The notes beneath the pieces were generated by a model. The model worked only from the letters and a program-made list of their open reading frames with translations, had not been told where the DNA came from and made no database searches. Of a DNA stretch of 34,216 bases, positions 7,471 through 13,750 are shown piece by piece; position 1 is the first letter of the stretch, and each line of letters opens with the position of its first letter. A program made the translations under genes and the position numbers. Where the stretch lies: NCBI GenBank assembly GCA_018818885.1, contig JAHIRB010000012.1:1-34216 (forward strand), in the 5' to 3' direction. The stretch comes from Patescibacteria group bacterium (GTDB taxonomy: Bacteria; Patescibacteriota; Patescibacteriia; Buchananbacterales; SURF-54).

Positions 7471-7566
7471 CCAAATCCTAAATATTTCCTTAATTAAGTG
7501 GTTCCCCGCTTCGCCGATATTGTGATAGGCATCAGCGAGGCGAGCAACTTACTACCATCTGGGACC
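7471..7566 (+). repeat. Recurring 3' element, copy C (single longer hairpin)
   Basis: The left block ccaaatcctaaatatttcc-ttaattaagtggttcc and right block acttactaccatctgggacc match copy A closely. Here the middle is one longer hairpin, cgcttcgc pairing with gcgaggcg, with an inner loop, instead of two short ones. The outer ggttcc (7500-7505) pairs fully with gggacc (7561-7566). Confidence 0.7.
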
Positions 7567-7859
7567 CTTTAATAACCATTAACAATTAACCCGCTTACGC
7601 TTCGGCGGGCAGGCATTTGACTTGTGACCAGTCTCGCCGAAGGCTCACCCGCTTCGCCGAGATTTTACTTATTATTAACGAGGCGGGCTGTTATTTTTTG
7701 TTGGTCAATTGTTGGTGGTCAATAGTCAATTGTTTTTACCGGGGTGGTTGTTTTTTTTACATTGAGTTAATCGCCCTTTGAGTTAATTTAGGGCGGCCAT
7801 GAATAGCACTGAATGAGTCTAAATGTTATAATAAATCTAGTAATTAACTAATTTTACTT
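7567..7859. other. Gene-free stretch with GC-rich palindromes and a promoter
   Basis: It contains palindromes built from cccgcttacgcttcggcggg and the related block cccgcttcgccgag...cgaggcggg (about 7590-7690), followed by several 'ttggtcaatt' direct repeats. A segment tttacattgagtt at 7758-7770 is shared with the promoter at 5707. TATAAT at 7827-7832 probably drives the gene at 7860. No protein-coding signal is convincing. Confidence 0.5.
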
Positions 7860-8066
7860 ATGGAAGAACAAAAAAAAGAAGCTTGCTGCTCACACACAGA
7901 TAAACACTTTTGTTTCTGTAGAGCAATCTTAGCAATTTTGATAATTGTTTTAGTTTGGTGGGCACCTTCTTGGGCTAACATTGGAATCACAGTTTTTGCT
8001 GCCTTGATTTTACTGGGTGCTGGTGGCTGTGCATGCAAAACAAAAAGTTGGATGAAAAAAAAATAA
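7860..8066 (+). CDS. Small membrane protein with cysteine clusters
   Basis: A 68-residue protein, not recognised. A cysteine- and histidine-rich head (EACCSHTDKHFCFCR) precedes one long or two short membrane helices (about residues 21-55). The end is CACKTKSWMKKK. The head could hold a metal ion. Upstream is TATAAT with a leader of about 20 nt; downstream is a strong hairpin. The protein is short but has a coherent membrane profile and its own signals, so I consider it real. Confidence 0.55.
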   Translation: MEEQKKEACCSHTDKHFCFCRAILAILIIVLVWWAPSWANIGITVFAALILLGAGGCACKTKSWMKKK

Positions 8067-8081
8067 ACTTCTTAAAACGAA

Positions 8082-8115
8082 AAACGCCACGCTGGTGTAA
8101 ACTTGCGTGGTGTTT
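8082..8115 (+). terminator. Terminator of the small membrane gene
   Basis: aaacgccacgc (8082-8092) pairs with gcgtggtgttt (8105-8115), an 11-bp stem with one G-U pair. The T-run after it is weak. Confidence 0.6.
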
Positions 8116-8123
8116 AGTTTAGT

Positions 8124-8163
8124 AAAAAAATTGCTTGCAGATCAAACTATAATCTGCAAGCAA
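8124..8163 (-). terminator. Terminator of the zinc-ribbon gene
   Basis: A perfect 12-bp inverted repeat, ttgcttgcagat (8131-8142) and atctgcaagcaa (8152-8163). On the minus strand it is followed by seven T, giving a strong terminator for the gene ending at 8192. Confidence 0.88.
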
Positions 8164-8191
8164 CGGTCAGAGGCCTAACTAGCCAGTATTA

Positions 8192-8398
8192 TTAAAATTG
8201 AAGAGGTTGTTGGCAACTTACGTTGGGGCATTGAAACTCTTTGGAGTTTTCTCCACCGATATCGGTAAAGCACTTCCCACAGAATTTCTTTTCACATGTA
8301 GGGCACTTCCAAAAATTTGAACAAACAATCGTGTTGCAGTTTGGGCAATTTTCGACCTGACCTGTTAGTAGAACATAAACTACCTTCAAAACTGGCAT
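8192..8398 (-). CDS. Small multi-cysteine zinc-ribbon protein
   Basis: A 68-residue protein with nine cysteines, arranged as C18xxC21, C26, C32xxC35, C40xxC43 and C57xxxxC62. This could hold two zinc ions in RING- or ribbon-like knuckles. No DNA-binding or enzyme domain is attached. The ATG is preceded by the purine-rich aaggggggat, a strong Shine-Dalgarno, unlike the leaderless genes nearby. It shares a divergent promoter region with the 35-residue basic protein. Function is unknown. Confidence 0.65.
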   Translation of the reverse strand: MPVLKVVYVLLTGQVENCPNCNTIVCSNFWKCPTCEKKFCGKCFTDIGGENSKEFQCPNVSCQQPLQF

Positions 8399-8436
8399 AA
8401 TATCCCCCCTTATGGTAAGATAATGACCGTAAGTTA

Positions 8437-8466
8437 TTTATATAGTATAATCAATATAATTGTCAA
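8437..8466 (-). promoter_or_regulatory. Promoter of the zinc-ribbon gene
   Basis: On the minus strand TTGACA (8461-8466) and TATAAA (8437-8442) are 18 bp apart. On the plus strand, TATAAT boxes at 8446-8451 and 8455-8460 lie in the same segment and may serve the gene at 8484, so the region is probably divergent. Confidence 0.65.
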
Positions 8467-8483
8467 CTATTAACTTAAATGAT

Positions 8484-8591
8484 ATGGGACACAATAGCGC
8501 TGCTAAAGCCCGAACTAAACACTCTAAGAAAAATACTCCAAAAGGCAAAGCAATAGCAAAAAAAACAAGACGTTTGAGAAAGATGCACTAA
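8484..8591 (+). CDS. 35-residue highly basic protein
   Basis: A tiny gene reading MGHNSAAKARTK at the start and KKTRRLRKMH at the end. About 40% of its residues are Lys or Arg, with almost no acidic residue. It has a promoter upstream and a clean terminator 13 bp downstream, so it is very likely expressed. Such composition suggests RNA or ribosome binding, like small ribosomal proteins of the bTHX kind, but no family is recognised and this is inference only. Confidence 0.6.
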   Translation: MGHNSAAKARTKHSKKNTPKGKAIAKKTRRLRKMH

Positions 8592-8603
8592 TTTTCTCTT
8601 AAA

Positions 8604-8636
8604 ATAAAAGATCCCGCTTACCGCGGGGTCTTTTAT
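8604..8636. terminator. Bidirectional terminator
   Basis: aaaagatcccgc (8606-8617) pairs with gcggggtctttt (8623-8634), with A and T runs on both sides. It separates the basic protein (+) from the convergent zinc-ribbon gene (-) that ends at 8654. Confidence 0.88.
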
Positions 8637-8653
8637 TTACTGTATCGTTAGAC

Positions 8654-8821
8654 TTAGTAATTTCCTCTGCTTTGTCGATTCTTTCGATAGCAGTCTTTGC
8701 AGAAAATGTCTCTTCCTTCAGCAGGTTCAAAAGGAAGTTCTGTGATGTCTGTTCCACAGCCTGAACATTTCCAGTTTCCTTGAAACATTTGGCGTGGAGC
8801 AAATCCTTGATTGTTATCCAT
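8654..8821 (-). CDS. Small zinc-ribbon protein (CxxC...CxxC, PFxP type)
   Basis: A 55-residue protein starting MDNNQGFAPRQMF. The motif WKCSGCGTDITELPFEP is followed by IFCKDCYRKNR, giving two CxxC pairs (Cys19/Cys22 and Cys41/Cys44) that would bind one zinc. The 'C-x-x-C...LPF.P...C.DC..K' pattern is familiar from small zinc-ribbon proteins found widely in candidate-phyla bacteria. The function of these proteins is not known. A weak aaaaaaggtc Shine-Dalgarno precedes the start. A longer open frame over the same bases is an artefact: it runs through the terminator and breaks the cysteine pairs. Confidence 0.85.
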   Translation of the reverse strand: MDNNQGFAPRQMFQGNWKCSGCGTDITELPFEPAEGRDIFCKDCYRKNRQSRGNY

Positions 8822-8891
8822 TTTAATGACCTTTTTTGTTTTGATCCTATAGCTTATATAAGAACAAAACTTACTATTAATTAACTTAGGT

Positions 8892-8920
8892 ATACTATCA
8901 CGCTTACATCATTTTGTCAA
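8892..8920 (-). promoter_or_regulatory. Promoter of the zinc-ribbon gene
   Basis: TTGACA (8915-8920), a 17-bp spacer ending in TGA, then TAGTAT (8892-8897). The expected leader is about 65 nt. The same TTGACA-17-TGA-TA plan is used at 9704-9732 and 16654-16682. Confidence 0.75.
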
Positions 8921-8954
8921 TAAAGAAAGCCGGGGGCGCTTGTGCGCTCCCGGC
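8916..8954 (-). terminator. Terminator of the pilin-like gene
   Basis: gccgggggcgc (8929-8939) pairs with gcgctcccggc (8944-8954) around a 4-nt loop. The minus-strand product runs into TTTCTTTATT. Confidence 0.85.
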
Positions 8955-8974
8955 GTGTTATCGCTGACATCTCG

Positions 8975-9634
8975 TTAGCACGGCTCTTTGCCAGTGCCCT
9001 TTAATTCGGACTTCTTCTCCAAATTCAGTTTCTTCTCTCGCTCTTTCATGAGTTGATCTTGTTTTTGTTTCTCGACTGACTCGAAGGCAAGACAGATGTC
9101 TCGCAAAAATACCGGCCTTTTTTTATCTACATCTTCTTCCAAGACCGCCTTTAGTCGATCTGACATAATATTGGCATATTCCGAACGCAGAACACCTGCC
9201 TCATCGATATAAAACGCTTTTGCATCGGCTGGTACAGGTTGTTCAGGAGTAGGCCTGGGGACAGCAACCGCGTGCCACCTTTGTTCCTTTTCTCCATCAA
9301 TTATGGTGACTTCGATTTTGTAGCCTTTTATGACATTATTGATGAGGTTGTGATCCATAAAAGGCGGATCAGCCGACGCCAATTCAATAAGGGTGCCATA
9401 CTCTCCGACATTGTTGTTGTTTTTGTCAAGGAATACCTTTCCCTTAAATATCCCTTGTCGTCGCGCCAGAAGCTCGAGTGTTTGTGTCGCGTAGTTCTCA
9501 GCCGACTTCTGTCGTGCTTCTGCTGCAATTTTCCTGGATCGAAAGATGGCGGGTAGTGCGAGTACTGCAATAATAGCAAGGATCGCTGTTACCACCATTA
9601 CTTCAACAATGGTAAAACCTCTTCTCTTCTTCAT
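8975..9634 (-). CDS. Type IV pilin-like (pseudopilin) protein
   Basis: A 219-residue protein with a class III signal. Basic MKKRRG is followed by FTIVEVMVV, with cleavage expected between Gly6 and Phe7 and the conserved Glu at mature position 5, then a hydrophobic helix up to about residue 29. The soluble part is mixed alpha/beta and ends in a lysine-rich charged helix. It would be processed by a prepilin peptidase and assembled into a pilus or a type II-like system, but no such genes are nearby. A strong aaaggaggag precedes the ATG. The gene is visibly more GC-rich than its surroundings, as expected for a recently acquired or strongly expressed gene. Confidence 0.85.
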   Translation of the reverse strand: MKKRRGFTIVEVMVVTAILAIIAVLALPAIFRSRKIAAEARQKSAENYATQTLELLARRQGIFKGKVFLDKNNNNVGEYGTLIELASADPPFMDHNLINNVIKGYKIEVTIIDGEKEQRWHAVAVPRPTPEQPVPADAKAFYIDEAGVLRSEYANIMSDRLKAVLEEDVDKKRPVFLRDICLAFESVEKQKQDQLMKEREKKLNLEKKSELKGTGKEPC

Positions 9635-9703
9635 TTTTACTCCTCCTTTATATTGTCCTGCTCTCGGTTGTGAATCTGAATCACTTTGAATTTCTTGCTA
9701 AAA

Positions 9704-9732
9704 AACTTATCACATTTATACTTTTTTGTCAA
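9704..9732 (-). promoter_or_regulatory. Promoter of the pilin-like gene
   Basis: TTGACAAAAAAGTA starts at 9732, and after a 17-bp spacer ending in TGA comes TAAGTT (9704-9709). The first 14 bases are the same as in the promoter at 16654-16682. The leader of about 60 nt contains a small dyad and a strong Shine-Dalgarno. Confidence 0.72.
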
Positions 9733-9754
9733 TAATATTAATAATTTTTTAATG

Positions 9755-9783
9755 TTGAAAATCTACCGTTTTGTTGCTATTAT
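9755..9783 (+). promoter_or_regulatory. Leaderless promoter of the 537-residue protein gene
   Basis: TTGAAA (9755-9760) and TATTAT (9778-9783) are 17 bp apart. The ATG begins 6 bp after the -10 box, so transcription should start at or next to the first codon. Confidence 0.78.
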
Positions 9784-9789
9784 ATAGAC

Positions 9790-11403
9790 ATGGCTAATCT
9801 ATCAAAAACAACCCAAGAGCTGATAAATCAAATCAATACTACTACTCAACCAAAACACGTCTCAAAAGAAGTAGAACGTATTAAAGTAAGCTTAATGGCT
9901 AGTAAGCTTGCTTTTTATTATGAAAAATTAAGGAATACCATTGATTATCAAGAAGAGCATTTACTTAGAAGAAATGCTATTAGAAGAGTGTTAAGAAGAT
10001 TAATTGTAGTAGAAGGTAGGCGAGAAAAAGTTGGCCGTCATTTAATTTATGAATTAATAAGAGCAAGTTATTTAGAAAACGAAAAAATTCCAGTAACTAA
10101 AATTGTTGAGGTAGAAAAGATACTATACAAGTATCTTTATTTATTAAATGATATCAAGCTTACAAAAAATCTTTCACCAAAAGAATTTAAAGAAAATTCA
10201 CAAATTGTCAATTGGGTTTTGGGAATTGCAGCTTCTGAACTCGACGAAGAGCTAGTTCCTTACAATGTAGACGACGCCTTGGTTTCTGCCATGTACAAAA
10301 CTATCAAGCAAGATTTAGTATTTTTTACTCTGCCACCAAAAATGACAGCCAGTGAACGCGACATTCATATCTATCTGGCAATTCATAGAAGTTTAATTAA
10401 ATCTGATTTTGATATTTTAAGTTACAAGCTCTTAAAACTTTATTACCCAGACTGGCCAAATCCAAACGCAGAAACTTTGGAAGCAGTATTGAAAAACTTG
10501 CTACTTATCAGAGAAGCAATAACTTCGCAAATTAAAGATCCATTGGGAGATAAATTAATCAAACTTTTCAAAAATCATTCTGTCTATTTTACTATTCTAA
10601 AAGACACTATTTTAAAAAATCCCAAGACTGCCTATCAGCGCCTGTTAGATCCAAATAGTTTGGCGGCTGATGTCACCGAAAGTGCAAACCTACGTTATCA
10701 AAAAATTAAAACAAAATTAAAGAGTAGCGTGCGGCGCTCAGTTGCCTATATCTTTATTACTAAGATGGCTTTAGGCCTTGCGCTAGAACTACCATACGAT
10801 ACTATCTTTTTAGGCCACATAAATTATATTCCACTTGGAATAAATATAGTTTTCCATCCCACCATGATGTTTTTAGTTACTGGCTTTACTAAAATCCCAG
10901 GAGAAAAAAATACCAAACAAATTATCTCTGGCATACAAGCAATTATTTACAATCAAGACAGGGGGAAATTAATTTACAAACTAAAAAGATCTCAAACCAA
11001 AGGCTCTGCTTCTAACACACTGCTAGCTTTGATCTATGTTTTGATGTATAGCATTTCATTTGGCTTGGTAATTTACATTTTAAGAATGATAAATTTTAAT
11101 ATTCTTTCGGGATTTTTGTTTGTCTTATTTCTAAGCATTATAAGCTTTTTTGCTATTAGAATTAAAAATGGCGCCAAGGAATTAATTGTGATAGAAAAAA
11201 AAGAAAACTTTATTTCGTTTATTATTGACTTTTTGACAGTTCCGATCTTAAGAGCCGGCCGTTGGATTTCCTTACAATCATCAAAAGTTAATATTTTTAT
11301 TTTCTTTTTAGATTTTATTATTGAAGCACCATTCAAGATGTTTTTGGTTGCTTTTGAACATTTGATTGCTTTTGTTAGAGAGAAAAAAGAAGACATCACA
11401 TAA
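9790..11403 (+). CDS. Large orphan protein with C-terminal membrane segments
   Basis: A 537-residue protein, not recognised. The first 310 residues are charged and mainly helical, with an arginine-rich stretch at about 60-80 (HLLRRNAIRRVLRRLIVVEG). Hydrophobic segments appear at about 320-365 and 415-460, with a weaker one near 500-525. No Walker, protease or nuclease motif was found. The layout of a long cytoplasmic helical domain plus a membrane anchor suggests an envelope or scaffold role, which is inference. It ends at a strong bidirectional terminator and has no co-transcribed neighbour. Confidence 0.65.
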   Translation: MANLSKTTQELINQINTTTQPKHVSKEVERIKVSLMASKLAFYYEKLRNTIDYQEEHLLRRNAIRRVLRRLIVVEGRREKVGRHLIYELIRASYLENEKIPVTKIVEVEKILYKYLYLLNDIKLTKNLSPKEFKENSQIVNWVLGIAASELDEELVPYNVDDALVSAMYKTIKQDLVFFTLPPKMTASERDIHIYLAIHRSLIKSDFDILSYKLLKLYYPDWPNPNAETLEAVLKNLLLIREAITSQIKDPLGDKLIKLFKNHSVYFTILKDTILKNPKTAYQRLLDPNSLAADVTESANLRYQKIKTKLKSSVRRSVAYIFITKMALGLALELPYDTIFLGHINYIPLGINIVFHPTMMFLVTGFTKIPGEKNTKQIISGIQAIIYNQDRGKLIYKLKRSQTKGSASNTLLALIYVLMYSISFGLVIYILRMINFNILSGFLFVLFLSIISFFAIRIKNGAKELIVIEKKENFISFIIDFLTVPILRAGRWISLQSSKVNIFIFFLDFIIEAPFKMFLVAFEHLIAFVREKKEDIT

Positions 11404-11417
11404 ATTTTAACATAGAG

Positions 11418-11455
11418 AAAAGCCGCCCGATCATACTAGATCTGACGGCTTTTTT
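11418..11455. terminator. Bidirectional terminator
   Basis: aaaagccg (11418-11425) pairs with cggctttt (11446-11453), with A and T runs on both sides. It ends the 537-residue gene on the plus strand and the tRNA-Pro transcript on the minus strand. Confidence 0.85.
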
Positions 11456-11456
11456 G

Positions 11457-11529
11457 TCGGGGCGATGGGACTCGAACCCACGACCTCCTGCTCCCAAGGC
11501 AGGCGCTCTACCAGCTGAGCTACGCCACG
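11457..11529 (-). tRNA. tRNA-Pro (TGG)
   Basis: The minus strand folds as a cloverleaf: D-arm GCTC-AGCTGGTA-GAGC, anticodon arm CCTGC-CTTGGGA-GCAGG with anticodon TGG, and T-arm GTGGG-TTCGAGT-CCCAT. The acceptor CGTGGCG/CGCCCCG has a U3-C70 mismatch where tRNA-Pro normally has G3-C70. CCA is not encoded (ACA follows), unlike tRNA-His. It reads the CCN codons used in the proline leader peptide upstream. Confidence 0.9.
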
Positions 11530-11599
11530 AACTAAAGAACTGATTCCTCCATGATTGACAATCTTAAACTAACTCACAAATTTTGTCAAGCGTACAACT

Positions 11600-11692
11600 T
11601 GGTCGCGGTGGGCGGACTCGAACCACCTCCATCACTAAAGTAATAATCGATAGATTATACCTCTGTAATGTTCCTCCAGTAGGATCACCCCG
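11600..11692 (-). ncRNA. tRNA-like element without an anticodon loop
   Basis: On the minus strand a 3' half typical of tRNA is present: T-arm GGTGG-TTCGAGT-CCGCC, acceptor strand CACCGCG, A73 and encoded CCA (11600-11602). The 5' strand CGGGGTG (11686-11692) pairs with it except at position 3. The D-region is a short hairpin, TCCT-ACTGG-AGGA. In place of the anticodon arm is a long helix (CATTAC/GTGATG, GAGGTA/TACTTT, TAATC/GATTA) closed by the 4-nt loop TATC. It starts 19 bp after the proCA stop. It may be a degenerate tRNA or a functional mimic. Confidence 0.55.
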
Positions 11693-11710
11693 ATGCTATT
11701 ATGTAAAATT

Positions 11711-13750
11711 CTATTTACGAATTTGACCATTACCACGTACTACCCACTTATAACTAGTTAATTCACGTAAACCCATTGGTCCACGGGCATGTAGTTTTTG
11801 TGTGCTTATTCCTATTTCGCAACCTAAGCCAAACTCCCCACCATCTGTAAAAACAGTCGGCGCATTACTATATACTACTGCTGCATCTACATGCTGGAAG
11901 AATTCTTCTATATTCGCCTTATCTTGTGAAATTATTGCTTCGCTGTGACCTGAACTATATTTTTTAATATGTTCAAGTGCTTCATCCAAATTTGCTACTG
12001 TTTTTATTGACATTTTCAACGATAAAAATTCTCTTCCAAAATCTTCTTTGGAAGCTTTATGCAATAGCTCTTTTGGATAATTATTTTCCAAATAAGTATA
12101 AGCTTGATCGTCTGCAAATATTTCAACCCTATACTCCACTAAAGGTATAACCAGCTGAGATAAATCTGCTAGTCTGTCTTTGTGTATTATAAAAGTATCT
12201 AATGCATTACAAGCTGCTGGTCGAGATGTTTTTGCGTTGTTTATAAGTTTTTTTCCCATTTCTAATTCTGCTGTCTTGTCAAAAAACATGTGTACTACGC
12301 CTGCGCCAGTTTCAATTACAGGTATTTGACTATTTTCTCTTACATAGTTAATAAGACCTTGACTTCCCCTAGGGATAATTACATCAACTAAACCGTGAGC
12401 TTTAAATAGAGTATTAACTGATTCTCTTTGTGCAGTAAGTAAGGTTATGATATTCTTATTAATATTATTTTTTTCTAAAGTTTCTTGAATAATTAAAAAA
12501 AATATTTTATTTGAATTAGCTGCATCACTTCCGCCCTTTAAAACACAGGCATTGCCTGCTTTAAAACATAGAGAAAATACATCAGGAGTAACATTGGGTC
12601 TGGATTCGTAAATTACTGCTATTACTCCAATTGGTACACTTCTTTTTTCTAACTCCAGACCATTATATAGCGTTCTTTCTTCTAATTTAATATCTAATGG
12701 CGATGGTAGTTCTGCTACATCTTTTAAACCATCAATAATTGAATCAATCTTTTTATTATCGAGTGATAATCTCAAATACTTTGGATCTTTTCTATCCATT
12801 AATTCTAAATCTTTCTTATTCTCTTTTAAAATATTATCTCTCTTTTTATTGATAGTATCAGCTAAATCTAAAATTACTTGATTAGTTTTCTTATCACTAA
12901 TTTCAACTAATTCCTGGCAAGACTGCTTTACTAATTGCAGGTTATCTAAAATATCTTTTTTATCTTTTGCGCCAAGTTCTTTTGCTCTGTCTCTTGCCTT
13001 ATCAATTCCTTCAAAAAAAATTTTATCGATTCGTTTCTCTGCAAAATATTCCATAGCTGCCTCGGTTGTTCCACCAGTAGAGGTAACAGCTTCTCGCCAC
13101 TGCTTAGCTGTCTTATTGCTTGCTTTAAATAATTCTGCAGCACCTAAAAATATGGCTCCTGCAATTTTTTCTGAATCTTTATTGAATCCATACTCTTTAG
13201 CTTTTTTTTCTATCAGTTCACACAAATAAAAAAAATAGGCTGGACCAGAACCGCTTAAAGCTGTAATGGAATCAATGTTATCTTCTTTGTTTAACTTAAT
13301 TTGCCCTCCCATGGAATTAAAAATTTTTTTAGTATCGTTAATATCCTCTTTAGAACAACCGCTTGAACTAATCCAGGCAGTAAAACCTGTTTTAACCGCA
13401 ATTGGCAAATTAGGCATAGCTCTTACTACGCGTTTCGCACCTGTTTTCTTTTCTATTGTTTTTAGCTCAACGCCTGCCATTATCGAAATTATTAATTTAT
13501 TGCTTAAATCAAAATTTATTTGATCCAACAGAGTATCAAATGACTGGGGTTTAACTGCTAAAATCACGACATCTGATTTTTTTATAACGGCATCAGCATC
13601 GGTGAAGAAATTTAAAACCTCTAGCTTATCTACTATTACTTTATCTTTGCCGCATACTATAATATTATTTTTATCGATTACCTCACTCATACACTGATAT
13701 ATCGCTCTGCCCATATTACCAAACCCTATTATCGAAATTTTCTTATTCAT
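11711..13750 (-). CDS. Fused pyrroline-5-carboxylate reductase / gamma-glutamyl-phosphate reductase
   Basis: A 679-residue fusion of ProC and ProA. Residues 1-260 are ProC: the NAD(P)-binding GFGNMG is at 9-14, with AMPNLP at 111-116, SGSGPAYF at 166-173 and TSTGGTT near 223-229. A linker of about 10 residues leads to ProA (about 271-679), which has VPIGVIAVIYESRPNVTPD, the ACVLKGGSDA cofactor segment and the catalytic cysteine Cys514 in SRPAACNALDTF. The enzyme would perform the second and last steps of proline synthesis from glutamate, with a spontaneous cyclisation between them. Its start overlaps the proB stop (ATGA). The frame is unbroken, and both halves look complete. Confidence 0.93.
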   Translation of the reverse strand: MNKKISIIGFGNMGRAIYQCMSEVIDKNNIIVCGKDKVIVDKLEVLNFFTDADAVIKKSDVVILAVKPQSFDTLLDQINFDLSNKLIISIMAGVELKTIEKKTGAKRVVRAMPNLPIAVKTGFTAWISSSGCSKEDINDTKKIFNSMGGQIKLNKEDNIDSITALSGSGPAYFFYLCELIEKKAKEYGFNKDSEKIAGAIFLGAAELFKASNKTAKQWREAVTSTGGTTEAAMEYFAEKRIDKIFFEGIDKARDRAKELGAKDKKDILDNLQLVKQSCQELVEISDKKTNQVILDLADTINKKRDNILKENKKDLELMDRKDPKYLRLSLDNKKIDSIIDGLKDVAELPSPLDIKLEERTLYNGLELEKRSVPIGVIAVIYESRPNVTPDVFSLCFKAGNACVLKGGSDAANSNKIFFLIIQETLEKNNINKNIITLLTAQRESVNTLFKAHGLVDVIIPRGSQGLINYVRENSQIPVIETGAGVVHMFFDKTAELEMGKKLINNAKTSRPAACNALDTFIIHKDRLADLSQLVIPLVEYRVEIFADDQAYTYLENNYPKELLHKASKEDFGREFLSLKMSIKTVANLDEALEHIKKYSSGHSEAIISQDKANIEEFFQHVDAAVVYSNAPTVFTDGGEFGLGCEIGISTQKLHARGPMGLRELTSYKWVVRGNGQIRK

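Noticed and set aside
3541-7859. Integron attC sites
   Set aside because: The gene-plus-palindrome layout fits a cassette array, but no RYYYAAC/GTTRRRY core pairs are found and no integron integrase is present.
8599-8802. A 67-residue minus-strand protein
   Set aside because: It is a different frame over the real 55-residue zinc-ribbon gene and runs through a strong terminator.
11600-11692. tRNA-Sec, tRNA-Pyl or a class II tRNA
   Set aside because: The length would suit, but no 7-nt anticodon loop, UCA or CUA anticodon, or standard D-loop can be formed. tmRNA was also considered, but there is no tag frame and the element is far too short.
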